Shown: piece after piece, positions 15,001 to 27,000 of the stretch
Numbering within the stretch: position 1 is the first letter of the stretch
How the letters are laid out: each line of letters opens with the position of its first letter
Source of the DNA: Mycteria americana
Lineage: Eukaryota > Chordata > Aves > Ciconiiformes > Ciconiidae
Length of the DNA: 64,000 bases
Assembly: GCF_035582795.1 (NCBI RefSeq)
Contig: NC_134370.1
Location: forward strand, 47,293,501-47,357,500
Direction of reading: 5' to 3'
Notes under the pieces: generated by a model
Database searches by the model: none
What the model saw: only the letters and a program-made list of their open reading frames with translations
Told to the model about the DNA's origin: nothing
Translations under genes and position numbers: made by a program

Positions 15001-18000
15001 ACTTGGTAAAGAGAAATTTTAGCCCAGCTAAGAGTTTAAATGCCTTGCTTTTTGCGAAGAAACTAACTCACTAACAAACACCCCTTTATTTCTTCTCCTC
15101 ATTTCACCTTTTGCCCTCTCTTCTGTTTCTCTTGTGCTTCTGAACATGTGAGCAGGCGTCGTCGGATCGCCGAGGGGAGTGGGAGATCCAGCCAAGCCGG
15201 CAGACGAATACCTCGTACTTGACATCTCATTTGGCTGCAGATCGGCATGGAGGATCAGTACAGGTACCTCTTCCTCCTGATATGTATGGCCTTGATGCGA
15301 GAATTTGTGTTAAATCCCCTGAATTCTCCTCAAATGGCAGTAACATTGTGGTCAGGAAAGCGATTTCACAGGCCAGTTTGGTCCTGTTTTGTACGTAATG
15401 CTCAAGCCATGGTTTTGTGGGACCCAAGTTGTGATGGCCAACATTGTTGCTGTTACTGTTTCAATGAAGCTTTTCCTCTGAGAGCTATTTTGAACTCAGA
15501 TTTGTCAAACTGAACACAGAAAGGAGTGTATATTAGCAGGTTTGGTCTATAAAGCACCCCTTTATCCCCATCTTGGGGATGCTCTTAGGTAGCAAGAAGC
15601 AGCTGAAATAGGGTTTGTTGCATATAAACCCCACAAATGTTAGGAAAATAGTTGAGCTGTTCCAGTTCAGGCTTGATAGGCGAGGTTCTGGTTGAACTCC
15701 TGCTGCCTAATGGAAATCTAGGGGTGTCAGACTGGAGAAATGCACAGGGAATGGCTGGTGCGAGGAGGCTGTACAGCCACTTCTCCCTCCGGATGGAGGG
15801 GAGACAGGCTGTGGTGACCACAGGGTGTGGTGACCCTGTTCTCTTGCTCCCCAGCACATTTGCATTTTAGTTTTGGATCCAGTGGCAGACCAGCACCAGC
15901 ACAAGTGTAAGTGCATGGTGGCTCCAAGTTGGATTTTTGGGTGATTGCACTGTGGAAGGTGGATGAGCAGGGGATGCACGACAGTGCCAGACAGCATTAA
16001 AGGTGGCACTACAGCTAAGTTTTTTAATTCCTGAAAAGACCACTTCTGTTTATGAAACCATACCTGCCTCTGGTTGTCACTCAGGCTCACTAAGGGAGTT
16101 TCTTGCACTACTGCCAAAGATGGCTGGACATGCTAGAGAGAAGATGCAGGAGTCATTCAAGCAAACAAGAACTGTGTAATATTGCTGGCGAGGTGAACTG
16201 TTTGGCGGAGGCTTGCCTGTGAGAGCTGGCTCTACCACCAGACACAACACTTTGAAAATTGGCTCTGGTGAAATGGGAATTAGTGCCTGGAGTGGGACAG
16301 AGCTGAACTGAGGAGATGGGAAGTGCAGGGTGCCCCTAAGTGAAATGCAGATTAGGTTGACATTTTTACTTATTCCTGATACTTGGTTGGATTCAATAAT
16401 TTTTTGGCTTGATTAGCCACGTTCCTTTTTTAATTTAAAGATATTTTTCTGAGTAGCAGAGAAATTGGAAGATAAGGAGGAACTAATGTATGTATAGCTT
16501 TGATCTCAGATGTGAACAGACTGGAAAAGTGTTCAAGGTCAGGTTGGATGGGGCTTTGAGCACCCTGATCTAGTGAAAGGTGTCCCTGCCCATGGCAGGG
16601 GTGTTGGACTAGATGATCTGTAAAGGTCCTTTCTGACCCAAACCATTCTGTGATTCTACGAATTCAGCGCTCAGTAAGTAGAGTAGGTGTTTTTATTCTT
16701 TTTTTTTTTATGTAAGGGGAATAGTTTCCTTGTGCAAAGGCAGCATGAGCTGTGCCTGCCCATGAACAGTGCTCTGCCAGAGTAGCTACAGCAATAAGGC
16801 AGTGCTAGTCTGAATTTGACTGGGAGGGTTGCCTACCTGAGCAGTTTACAAGCCTGTATGTGTCACCATAAGCATTCAAATTCTGCTTATCTGCAGCCAA
16901 GAACAGGAAATCTTCTGCTGTGCATGGCTGCTGGGCTGCAGATGCTTAAATTGTTTCTCAACAGATGCCCCAGCTCATGCTGAACCTTTGGGAGGTCAGT
17001 AGCTTCAAGCGGCCATTTCCTTTAAGGCAATGGTTAAATTTGCCACATCAAAATGAAGTGGTGGCACGTAAAAAAAGAAGAGGAAAATCAAAGCCTTTTG
17101 TAAAATGAAATTTAGCAAGTAGCTGGAGAAAGTGTGGGAAGATCACTGGGAATAGCACAATTAAGTGATAGCGTTTTGCAAAGTTGTGTGGGAAGTGTGG
17201 GGGTCTGGAGAACCTGGGTGGGCCTACAGTGTGATGAGTCTGGGAAGGGGGGTGTGAAGAGAACCCACCAAGGGGTTGTCACTTGAGGAGAGCTCTGAAA
17301 ACCACATGAGCTGAGTCCTGACCTGTCTTGGCAGTGACTTACCACAGGACTTGATCTGCAGAAACAGCCATTGCTGGTAGAACTTAAGTATTCAAAATGA
17401 ACATGGACAGATGCACTTAATAGTGAGGTGACATCTGCTTCAATGGCTTCCTTCCCTTCACCTCGGGTGGTTAGGTCATCCAGAGCCACCAGCAATACTA
17501 GGTAGCACCTTGACCCCTCCCATGGGAGATGCCTTTTACCTTGTAGAAAGGTGAAGAGGTGGAGCAGGAGGGGAACCACGCATCGTTACAGCTCTGGACC
17601 CAGGAGCAGCTCCAGGTGTTCACAGCAACACGCAGAAGCCTGTCCTAACTTCCAGATGGAGTGCGGAAGGGCTGGCCAAACTTCAGTCCCATACAGGCTT
17701 CTTTGGCAGTTGTTGTGGCAATAGAGCAATGATAAATTATCCAGAAAATTATGTGCTCTCCTGGCAGATGCAGGGCTGCTGGCAGCTGGGGATCTGAATG
17801 GTCATCCCTATAATGGAAATACTGAAGTAAGCCATGTCAGCTGTGAAGCAAAAAGAGATGAGAGACTGTATCAATAGCTTTTGGGTGAGGACGTAATTCC
17901 AGAAACTGGCTGTGTAAGGAGTGAGACTCTGGTGGCTCGCATGACCTTCCACGGTACTGGCAGGCAACAGGACTGAGTTGCTCACCTGTAAAGGTGTCAG

Positions 18001-21000
18001 GAGAAAACAGTCAACATAATACAGTTTGTGTGTGTATATAGGGCTGTCAATTAGGTTTCACACTAATGGCTACACCTCCCAAAGTGGTGTAGCCTCCCAA
18101 AGACACAAGACCTGTGCTGGCCACAAGAGTGTGAATTAGTGAACACAAACCCAGTCCCCTGCCTGCTGTTCTGCTTGGGATGAAACAGCTGGTCTCTCCA
18201 AACCAGGCACATGATTCAAAGGCATCCAAGGAATCTGACAGCCTGCTAAGAGGGTGCAAAGAGACAGGAGCAAACAAAAGTTATTCCGCAGATTTCCCAT
18301 TCCCACAGCATCCCTTGTCCAGGCAGGTGGAGACACGTCACATGCAAGGGGGCTTCGTTAATGGGGTTTTCATTTGTGTTTCAGGTGGTTAGCTCAACCA
18401 ACGGGGAGCTGAATGTGGACGACCCAACAGGGGCACACTCCAACGCACCAATAACAGCGCAGGCGGAGGTGGAGGTGGTGGAGGAAGCTAAGTACGTTTG
18501 CTTTACAAACAGGCTTTCCACTGGTGTGGTCATTAATCCTCCTCCTGGGAAACGAGTGGGGATGTTTACCCATGGTGAAGTACTTGATGCTCATGTCCCA
18601 TGCCCTTTTCCTTGCATATTGCTGCTTTTGTGCATGGTGCCTTCAGTGCTGCTGCTGCTGCTGCTGCTGCTGCTTTTTTACACTTGTCATGGCTGGAGAA
18701 CGTAACTCTTACTCAGAGCATGTATTGCAAGATAGACAGTAGCACAAATACCAAAATAATGTGAATTGATTTCAGGAATCCCAGTGAGCGTCCCCTGTTC
18801 CAAAAGGAGAACATGCTGTACTCTTGTGCTGAGAGTGTAGGAGTAGCATGAGCACAGCTCAGTGAAGAGATTGTAGGTCTGAAAGTTAACACTTTATTTC
18901 TGGCTGCAAGAAGTGGATGCCAGGTATCCAGAACAGTCCTAAAGTAACTCTTGCAGGGACAGGTAGTTCTCTCTGTGAATTCTCTTGGTCCAGCCCAACA
19001 GAAGCTGAGAAAAACCAGGAGCAGCCCTCCTGCTTGTGGGGAAGAGCGTGCTCCCTCTGAGCTGACCTCTCCTCTGTAGCTTGTGGTCAAGTGAGAACTG
19101 ATGTACAAAGTTGCTGCTTTGACCATTTTGGCCTCCTTTGCACACGTGCTGCATCTGGCACCATCATGTCACCTTTTGCATGATCCTCAACATGGGACCT
19201 TCTTGCTGCCTCTGAACTAGACCAGGACCCTAGCAGGTCACGGTGTAATCCTGATACTCCCTGTGTGAGGGGTAAATAGGCCCCAGGGCTGCCTTTGAAC
19301 TGGTCAGTGCTGTGACGTTGCCCAACTGCCTGGTTGTAATTTGAGTGGATGACACTGGTGTCACTTGTCCCATGTTGTTTGTCTCAGCCTTTGTGGGAAC
19401 TTCTGTTAGGAATGGCTTGTGGGAGGGTGAAGAGGAAAACTGGCAGGTGTGAGAAAGGGTGTGTTGATGGAAAAGGTCCCTAGGTATGCGTCAGTCTGAA
19501 GCCAGTGCTGGTTGTCCTGAAGGTCTTCTGCTGTCTATTCCTCTGTGCTTCGCGAAGCACTTGTGTGTGATCTTGCTTTCTGGTAGCTGACCTGGGTGTG
19601 ATCCTGGTAGCAACGTGCCCAAGCAACAGATACCCTTTCTCCTCCCAGCCAAAGGAGGGAGCCTTGGTTTTGGTGCAGGCTCCTCAAAGTACGGTGGGGT
19701 GGGGAAATCTTGAGGTGCAACTTGTGGATTGGGCAATATTCCTCTTAGATATGGGTAGTGTGACCTGCAGAGACCACCAGTTTGGCGTCACAGGCTCTGT
19801 CTTAGTCAGACTGAAGTGGGTGTCTCCCCCGGGCATAGGGCTTGGGGTTGCCCCTAGAAAGGATGGGGCAAATTGCCACCCTTAACAGTTCTTGATACAA
19901 CAACCCAATGCAAGGAAGAGCCAGCTTTTAAGATGGGACCGCCTTTAGCCTGTTTCTGCAGCGCCTTGTTCAGTGAGGACAGGGTCCAGACCCCACACCC
20001 GTAGAGGGGAGATGTCAAGACAGGTGAAAAGGAGCGTGTAAGGGCTGTGCTGCCCAAGCCGTGTCTCACGATGTGTGGAACTGTTCTGTCTCCCTCCAGC
20101 CCTTGTTTGTGTGGTCCCAAATTGGTTTTGGAGGTTCTGGGAAGCAGAGCATGGGCTGCTTTGCACTGACAGGTTTGGGGTATCTTGTAATTCCCAAGTG
20201 TAGTCCGCTTCGTTCCTCTTGCCACAGGGAGGGCTGGCTTCATCTTCCCTTGCATCTGTGATCATAAATCCCCTCAGATATATGCGGAGGGCAAAGGACT
20301 TTTGGATTCTGCTCTGCAGTAAAGCAGGCCAAAAAGAGCTAGAAGGAGCTGGAGCTGGGCGTCTGTGTTTCAAGACGAGATGCAATAGCAGAAACGTCTT
20401 CCTCTGGCACTCCGGCAGGCAGAGGAGTTGTGCAAATGCTTCTGCTTTGGGGTACGCTGGAGATAAGCTCCTGATCCTGGCCATGGGTTTCACTGAAGGG
20501 CAGGTCCCAGGCGCAGATCCATGATCTGGCCCTTCTGTCACTGGAGCTGCAGGGGACAAGAGCAGATTCCTCTCCTGGTGTCCCTGAGCCCCTTTCTGAT
20601 CCCAGCCTCAGATAAGAACCTCATGGGCCTGGTGCCTTCATGGAAAACAGGGGGTGTTTGGCAGAGGCCTCAAGACCCTGGAAAATGTGGCAGTTCTCAG
20701 CAGCGCCATGGCAAGGGCAGAGGTGGTATGAGGGCTGGGGGTGGGCCGCGGGCAGGTATGGTGTGTGTCTGCCAGTCTGCACTGCATGTTTGCATGGCTG
20801 CAGTGACATGCTTTCATCCCACCTCTGTAAACTAATTGCTCTTTCTTCCTTTCTGTGTTTTTTCTCTACACTCTCTGTAGCTGCCTGAAAATGCTCAACT
20901 TGTGGTGAGTCCCTCTCTCCAGTCCACATGCAAGGGGGAGCGGACCAGACTAGACTGGGGTTGGCAAAATCAAACCGACCAAACCCTAAAATGGCACAAA

Positions 21001-24000
21001 GTCAAAGCCAACCCAGAGCTGTTTTGATTTTAGGACTGTGCTGAGGACCACATGCAATATTGGGGAGGGTGTGGGCTATGCCCAAGCGGCCGCATTAGGC
21101 CGAGCAATTTGGCTGATCTCTGAACTGATGGATGCAAAAGATGGATTTTAATCCTTTTCTATTTGGCTTACCATCTCCCCCAAACGGTTACGTCCGTGAG
21201 CAGATGATGTCTAATGGAGTTGGGCAGAGTCGGGACCAGGCTTACCAAGCATCTTGCAGGAATTCCTCATGCAGATGGTTACAAAGGGAAAACCCTGCAC
21301 TGGGTATCGAGGGGAGGGGGCCAGTCGCTTCCATGGAGACTTTCCTCTGAAGAAGCATGGGCCAGGGCCTGTATCATTAGAGAGGATGGAAAGATGTGGC
21401 CATGGAGTCCTCGTTAGTGACAGAGCCCCAGCTAGGTCCCCTGCTTGGAGAGGGTGGGTGGGAGATGGCTCCTTTCCAAAAACCCTGCAGCTGCCAGCTG
21501 AGGGTGCAGGTGAACTGGCTTCTCCAGGAAAGAAGGGGCGGAGGTGTTGGGATTAGCATTGGTCCAAGCCCAGCTCAGGCATATGTATGGTTTTATCAGG
21601 GTTTTGAAGTCGCAGCTGTAGTGTCCCGGTCTCAAGGTGTCCATGGAGGTGTTCCCTCCCTCCCTTGCCCCTTGGGGAATCCACATACCCAGTAAGCGGA
21701 TGACCAAGCAGAGACTCAGATGAGGAGTTTGTAGGTCCCAGGGAGAGCTGATGGGTGGGAATCACTATGGAGCGAGGTGACAAAGCCCATGTGTGGTGAG
21801 GAATGTCCTTGTTGGATGGGAGACTGACCGCCTCTGCCCTGCTCTCCATAGGCATTGCCTCCAATACCTCTGGCATCTCTGGCTTCTCTGTATGTCGTAG
21901 TCTGGGGCTGTTCTCTTGGGCATTGTCTGCATGCAGAGAGATCATGTTCTGTAATTGTCAGCCTGCCTTATTCTTTTATTTTGGTGTTTTGCCTCTGCCT
22001 GTCTGACCTGCCAGGACTTCCTTTCCTGAACCCTTCCCTGGACCTCTGAGTAACAGCCTAAAAAGACAGTCACAAGGAAAAATAGCCAGAAGTCAGTCAG
22101 CTCCCTTTGTTCAGTGCCCAAGGAAACGAGTGCTGCTCAGCCCTCTTCTTCCCTTACCCACTGCATGCGAAATCATAACTTGTGCATTTTCCATCCTCTC
22201 TCCCCATAACGTCCCCCCCTTACTCACCATTGCCCAAGTCATGAAGGAAGGGGCTGCTGTGAGAGAGAAGTACTGCGACAGGTTAAAGCAGGAGAGGGTG
22301 GCAGATGGCCTGGGACAATAAAATGCAAGACCAGTCCTGGGGTGGTGGGGTGAGAGTACCAGCCACGTGCAGGAGCCTGGGTGGGGTGGTGGTTCAGACT
22401 GCGCGCTGCAAATGCCAGGCTAGGTGGGTAGTGATGGAGTCGTCACAGGTCGCTCTAAGCCTGTGTTCCCGCAAGGACAAGTGTTTTGCATTTTCTGTCG
22501 GCTGACCTCCAGACTGCGCCTGTTTAGGAACCTAAAGACAAATTGTGGATGTTAAACTTCCCCTGGCCATTAGTCCGTGCAGGCCAGAGGAACGTGTGGT
22601 GGCCCTCCTCTTGCTGTGGCTTTTTGAGCTCTCCATGTTGTAGGGGATTTCGGTCCCCCCAGCAGATGATCTGTGCTGGCAGGCTTGGCTCACAGGGGGC
22701 TAGTGGTCACCCATCACTTTTGCACCCTGTAGTAAGGCTCATGCATCCAGGGGCAAGCGCCTTCTGGGGTGTGAGTGAGAACAAATCTGTTCCTCCAGGT
22801 CTAAGAGGATAGAATTGTAATAGCAACATTTCAGAGCCACGAAGGACCCAACGGAAAATAATTTGGAGAAGTTGTTAGTGGTTTTGAATGCTTTTTGTCT
22901 GGCTGTTGGTAAAAGATGCTTGTAGGGAAAAATGGTCTTTGCATACTCACATCTGCTCTTGCTGCTTAGCCAGGCATCCCTTCCACCAGCCTGAAAAAGT
23001 AGTCTTTCAGCATCGCCCGGGCTTCTCTGGAGATGGCTGTAACAGCAGGAGAAAGACATGTAGCTCAGGGGCAGAACTCACACAGAACAAACACCTTTCT
23101 TTTGTGCAGAGGATTCCTGACAGTGGGCTGAGGATAGAAAGGTAGATACACCTTAAATGCCAAGTAATTCTGTAGGAAACCAGCAGGACTAGAAATTCTA
23201 ACCTGGGTGACTGTTTTCAGTGTATCCCACAAGTGAAACCACCACTCTTCACTCACCATGGTTCAGCTGTGATGGGTGTTTTTCTCCCCACCTCAGCCTC
23301 CACTATCCATCCTTCTTGCTTCCCCTAATCCCTGGGCACCACACACCTCCCTCGCATCTGATGGGGGACGAAGCAGGGGTTCTGCGTATCGGCACTGAAT
23401 CATTTATCCAAGGTGGAAGCTCTGGTTATTGTGAAAGGTTCAGTAAAGAAACCTGGTCCCTGAGCCGAGATCTCTTTGGAACTTGTCTTTTTAGTGAATG
23501 GTGGTGAAAACCGTGTGTCTTGTAGCTGGGAAGAGCAGCCACGGCTCGTCATCCCAGTCCACTTCCTCCAGGGTTTGGACAGAAGGAGTGGAGCATCTGG
23601 ATCTTTGTTTTACTGCTTTCCCAGATGGCTCCTTGTATTCCTGCCCCAGTCAAGCCTCAGGAGGGAGACAGCACAGCTCCCAGTGCTCAGGGGCTGCACC
23701 CCTCTGTTGCCTGCAGCCTTTGGGCTGCGGGACCCCCCAGCATGTGGGTACTTGCCTTTGCTGGTCTACCAGTCCAGGCTGGTGGTGTCAGCCATCCACC
23801 AGCATCTGCTGACCTTGTCAACCATCCCACAGGATGGCAGGTCTGTCTGGGCCTCGGGCCAGGTGCGCAGAGGTGCTGTGCATGCAGCTGAGCGGAGGGA
23901 AGCCCGGGGTGGCAGGGGACCTTCCTGGGGTGCTGGGCGCGGGGCTAACTTGCCTTGTCCTTTGTGCCCCAGGTGCTGCTGCTTCTTTAAGAGGAAACGG

Positions 24001-24027
24001 AAGAAGACAGCTCAGCGTCACAAGTGA
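3064..24027 (+). CDS. CSNK1G1: Casein kinase 1 gamma 1, 3' part of the gene (5' exons lie outside the window)
   Basis: This is a membrane-anchored Ser/Thr kinase of the CK1 gamma group, which in known members phosphorylates Wnt co-receptors and other targets at the plasma membrane. Coding exons are 3064-3298, 4977-5062, 7184-7268, 9504-9652, 11198-11302, 18385-18491 and 23973-24027; optional exons are 15156-15263 and 20881-20904. All have AG/GT borders and the constitutive set stays in frame (822 nt, 273 codons plus TGA). The first exon carries the catalytic loop YRDVKPEN, the DFGLAKEY motif and the CK1-type SIN element in place of APE. Later exons give the C-lobe, a Ser/Thr-rich tail, and the end [17 protein letters not shown], a Cys cluster plus basic stretch that is palmitoylated in CK1 gamma. 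The kinase N-lobe exons are absent because the window begins inside an intron. The tail [12 protein letters not shown] and [14 protein letters not shown] favours paralogue G1 over G2 or G3. Confidence 0.95.
3299..4976 (+). other. CSNK1G1 intron
   Basis: The donor is GTCTGT and the acceptor is TTCCAG. I see no exon, RNA gene or mobile element inside. A T-run of 13 bases lies near 4239-4251. Confidence 0.8.
5063..7183 (+). other. CSNK1G1 intron
   Basis: The intron runs from the donor GTAGGT to the acceptor TACAG. It contains no recognisable gene, repeat family or structured RNA. Confidence 0.8.
7269..9503 (+). other. CSNK1G1 intron carrying a large perfect hairpin
   Basis: The intron runs from GTAAAG to CAACAG. 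Its notable content is the inverted repeat at 8014-8102, described separately. A short direct duplication of a 16-17 bp GGGCAGCACAGTGCT unit lies near 8658-8692. Nothing else was recognised. Confidence 0.8.
8014..8102. repeat. Perfect 39-bp inverted repeat with an 11-nt loop
   Basis: The left arm is 8014-8052 and the right arm is 8064-8102. The arms are exactly complementary over all 39 positions, and the loop is 8053-8063. Each outer end carries the octamer motif ATTTGCAT or its complement ATGCAAAT, which is a POU-factor binding site. The element would fold into an 89-nt hairpin in CSNK1G1 pre-mRNA. The arms match no repeat family I know. The absence of any mismatch suggests recent origin, for example by template switching during replication, or an assembly artefact. 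The sequence alone does not decide. Confidence 0.97.
9653..11197 (+). other. CSNK1G1 intron
   Basis: The intron runs from GTAAGT to TTCCAG. The only structure noted is a small palindrome at 9935-9958 with 8-bp arms. No exon was recognised. Confidence 0.8.
11303..15155 (+). other. CSNK1G1 intron
   Basis: The intron lies between the constitutive exon ending at 11302 and the optional exon at 15156. T-rich stretches occur near 13880-13915. I see no gene or mobile element. Confidence 0.75.
15156..15263 (+). CDS. CSNK1G1: Optional 36-codon cassette exon of CSNK1G1
   Basis: A 108-nt in-frame exon sits between the exons at 11198-11302 and 18385-18491. It reads [16 protein letters not shown] at its start and ends HGGSVQ, with a CAG acceptor and a GTACCT donor. 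Both flanking junctions are phase 0, so inclusion or skipping leaves the frame intact. The peptide matches my memory of an alternative segment in vertebrate CK1 gamma isoforms. It lies in the linker between the kinase domain and the palmitoylated tail. Whether it is used in this species cannot be told from DNA. Confidence 0.85.
15264..18384 (+). other. CSNK1G1 intron containing a CR1 fragment
   Basis: The intron runs from GTACCT to TTTCAG. Apart from the CR1 LINE remnant at about 16522-16660, I recognise nothing in it. Confidence 0.8.
16522..16660 (+). mobile_element. CR1 LINE, truncated 3' end
   Basis: This 140-bp stretch reads like the 3' end of an avian CR1 retroposon in sense orientation. 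It includes GGTTGGATGGGGCTTTGAGC, then GGTGTCCCTGCCCATGGCAG, GGACTAGATGATCT and AACCATTCTGTGATTCTACG. It ends with the degenerate ATTCT(A/G)TG octamer repeats that CR1 uses instead of a poly(A) tail. No reverse transcriptase sequence is present, so it is a typical 5'-truncated dead copy. It is the clearest evidence that the genome is avian or from a close reptile relative. Confidence 0.92.
18492..20880 (+). other. CSNK1G1 intron upstream of the microexon
   Basis: The donor is GTACGT. The intron contains a (GCT)9 run at 18648-18674 and no other feature I can support. If the microexon is skipped, the intron continues to 23972. Confidence 0.75.
18648..18674. repeat. (GCT)9 trinucleotide microsatellite
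   Basis: Nine uninterrupted GCT units, 27 nt, lie within a CSNK1G1 intron and are followed by a T-run. It is outside any coding frame I recognise and may vary in length between individuals. Confidence 0.95.
20881..20904 (+). CDS. CSNK1G1: Probable 24-nt microexon of CSNK1G1
   Basis: A 24-nt segment is bounded by a pyrimidine-rich tract ending CTGTAG and by the strong donor GTGAGT. Inserted between the exon ending at 18491 (phase 2) and the last exon at 23973, it keeps the frame and changes the junction from EEAKCCC to [17 protein letters not shown]1 gamma 3 has, from memory, an isoform with the very similar NCQKVLNMW at this place, so this looks like a shared ancient microexon. It adds one more Cys and hydrophobic residues right before the palmitoylation cluster. 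No transcript evidence is available here. Confidence 0.75.
20905..23972 (+). other. CSNK1G1 last intron
   Basis: The intron runs from GTGAGT to CCCCAG just before the final coding exon. It is G+C rich with no recognised exon or repeat. Confidence 0.75.
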
Positions 24028-27000
24028 CCAGTGCCTCCTGGGCCTTGCAGGAACCACCGCACCTGCAGCTCCTGCCCTGTCTCACTGGAAGGGGCTTCTC
24101 TTTAGGGGGGAGGAGGAGGCATAGGAGGAAGAGAGAAAAAAACAAAAGTGACATTTTAAACCAAAAAGAGAAGAAAACGTTCCAAAACAAACCACTCTGG
24201 GGTGGATCTGCTGAATGGTCTCCCTCGTTCACTCCAAGCCTGAAGCTCCTTTTGGGACCAGGACTGTGGCTGGCTCAGGTCTTGGTCGCCCTGGGAGGGG
24301 GCTGGCTGGCTGACCCTCCTTCCCATTGTTTACGGCAAAGGCATCGTTCACGCAAACCTGAGGACTGTGCTTAGTTCCTGCTCACTTTCCTCCCCTCCCT
24401 CCCTTGCACTCTCTGCTCCTCCGTCCTCCTCCCTCCTTAATTAAGTGAAGAAATACCTTAGGTGTCGAGAGGGCAGGAGGATGTGGTGCGGGCAGGAGAG
24501 TTGTGTGGGAGAAGGGCCTGACTGATGCAGCAGTAAGAGACAGGTTCCCTTTTTGACTCCTTGGGAACAGTTACACTGTAATGTGCAAGCTGTGAGAAAT
24601 TTGCAATCTACTGTTCCAGTTAGGTTTTTTTTCCGGCTCCCTTGACACCTCCCTCCTCTGACGGTAACAGAGCAATGTGGATTGTTTTAAAGAAGCTGAC
24701 GTTGTTGCACTTTTTATTACTTTTAGCATTTACAGATGCACATTGTATCTGTGGATCTCTGCATGGCCACGCCGTGCCAGTGCAGACAGATATTCAGCTG
24801 GGAAGATGGTGCGGTGCAAAGATTGCCCTCAAGTGGGGATGTTGATGACATCTGCATGACCCTTGTGCCAGTCTGGGGTTCCCCATGGCCTCCTTAGGCC
24901 ATGCGCTGAGAAAAGCATACTTGAATTTCCAGTCACCCTTTCTAGCTGCCAGTGAATGTCCCTACCATGGTTTCCTACACTGTGCCTGACCTAACTGGCC
25001 GGGAGATGTAAGGCCATAGCCCAGCATTGGCGGGAGGGAGCGGCATCAGCTTTGCTGGGCTTGGAGGAGTTTGCGCTGGCTTAAGAGGTAGATCTGGATT
25101 AAGGTAGCTGGGAGGCAGCTCTTTCCCAAAGCGTAGGTGTTTCTCAGTGTGGGCGACTGGGCAGCCTTCTCAAATCCCTCCAGTAGGGTGGTTGTGAACA
25201 CGTACCTTTTGCGAGAAAACGTTAGCAGGAGCAAAGCTTCCTCGGCAGGGGAGAGGATACTACACTGCCTTAACACTGATTTCATCTCCAGATGATCAGA
25301 TAGGTTTGACTGGAATAGCCTCCATGTCCTCTCTGCAAGCATGGGTCTGGGGCATGTGGGACACCATCCCACCCCACAGGAGAAGCCATGGTTCTCATGC
25401 ACCGGTTTTGAGCCAAACCTAGCAGGCAAAGGGCTTCGGGCGCTTTGCACACGTGTAAAAAAAAAAAATGTTGCATCCTGCTGCAGCGTTTCCAAACTTG
25501 GAGGAGGCCGAGGCTGCCCGGGGGTTACCGTAGACGTGGCAGGGCTGTGGGAGAACTCAAGCAGATTTTGGCGAGGTTGTGAATAGGTTCCTTGTACTTT
25601 GTCTTTCCACGTGTGACACCTGACCAGGCTGGGACTGTTCACTTGAGGGACTTCAGTTGTTGTAAACTCAGGCCTGGCTCACCCCAAAAATCACGGAGAG
25701 CATGAAGGGAGGAAAGGGAGAGACTAGATCTCATTATCTTTTTTATTTTTAATGATGATCTGCGTAGCTTGGAGTTTGTGGAGCAGCACTCCTGGGAGGT
25801 TCGGTTCCCCTGGCTGGGCAGAAGCAGGCTTAGAGGGCAGGCGATCATCCTGGGCAGGGAGCTTCTGGGCTTGCTCTTTGTGCATCCCTAAAGCAGGCAG
25901 ACGCTGGTGTGGTGCCAGGGCGGAAAAGCCTTGCTTTTCCACCAGGATCCCTGTAGGACATCTCTTCGCCATTCTCCACTGCGTTCTCTCCATGCCTTAT
26001 CCCGACAAGTGCAGCTCGGAGGTGCAGAGCTCTTCACTAAGGCGCCCACCAGGAGACCCATGCACCTCCCTTCTCATTCTGCAAAGCGCTTTCCTCGAGC
26101 CGTACTGTGGGCCATGCAGGAAGGGGACTGCTCCCTTCCCGCAGGCACGTGCCAGGGTGCTTCACCCTCTTGTCCCCTCCTGCCAGAGGGAGGACAGGGA
26201 CCGTGGCCGCGTTCCACCCTTCTCTTTCCGAACTCCTCCGCTGCCAGTGGCTCCCAGAAGCCTGGTGTCTCTGGCACAGGCATTCCCCTCTCTGCTGTAG
26301 GAAGCCATGGTTTGGAGTCTTGGGAGGGGGGAAAGGGGCACAGGCGCTCCCTGGGGAGCAGTCCTGCCCGCTGCAGACAGAGCCAGGCCCTGAGACACTT
26401 CTGTTGCTGCCCTCCCAAGCCCCACTAAGTGCCTGTCACCAGAACTCGATTCCTTCTGCATCTCCTGCCGTGTTTGGTCATTCCTCGCTGCCTCCAGTCA
26501 AGGAGCAGCTTGTAGTTGCAGCATATGTAAGTGTTTGCAGGGTGAGGGAGGGCGGGGGGGGAAACGGGCCATCTCAACAGTTTTTGTTCTTAAATGGTTT
26601 TGGTTTTGTTTTTTTTTTAAAGTGAATGTATTTGATTGTTTAGAAACTTTCCTGACCTTGTTTTTAAGTGGGTTGGTTTGAAAGCTATTTCACAGTGACC
26701 CACTACCGCTTCTCTCTGGAGATACAATGTTCTTTTAATCCTACGATGATGTGTTTGTAGGGGAGGACTGTCCCCCCACGGCATGCTGGTAATGCTCACT
26801 TGTACCAAGCCCTCTTGCACTATAATCGTACGTACGTTGGACTCTTCAAAAGGGCAAAGATGTGGAGTGGCTTTTTTTTAAAAAAAAAAAAAAAAATAAA
26901 AGGAAAATAAAGCAGGTTAACAGCAAGTCCTGTGCTTGAGGAAACCACTGTCCCCAGGGAGTTCAGAGGTGACTAGGAGACACAAGCCAGACTGAGCCAA

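Noticed and set aside
20219-20559. Open frames of 101-204 codons in the CSNK1G1 intron
   Set aside because: They lie on both strands with no recognisable domain, no splice context joining them to CSNK1G1, and no family resemblance.
26873-26911. A-run with AATAAA as a possible processed pseudogene tail
   Set aside because: It lies where the CSNK1G1 3'UTR should end, and no upstream pseudogene sequence or target-site duplication was seen.
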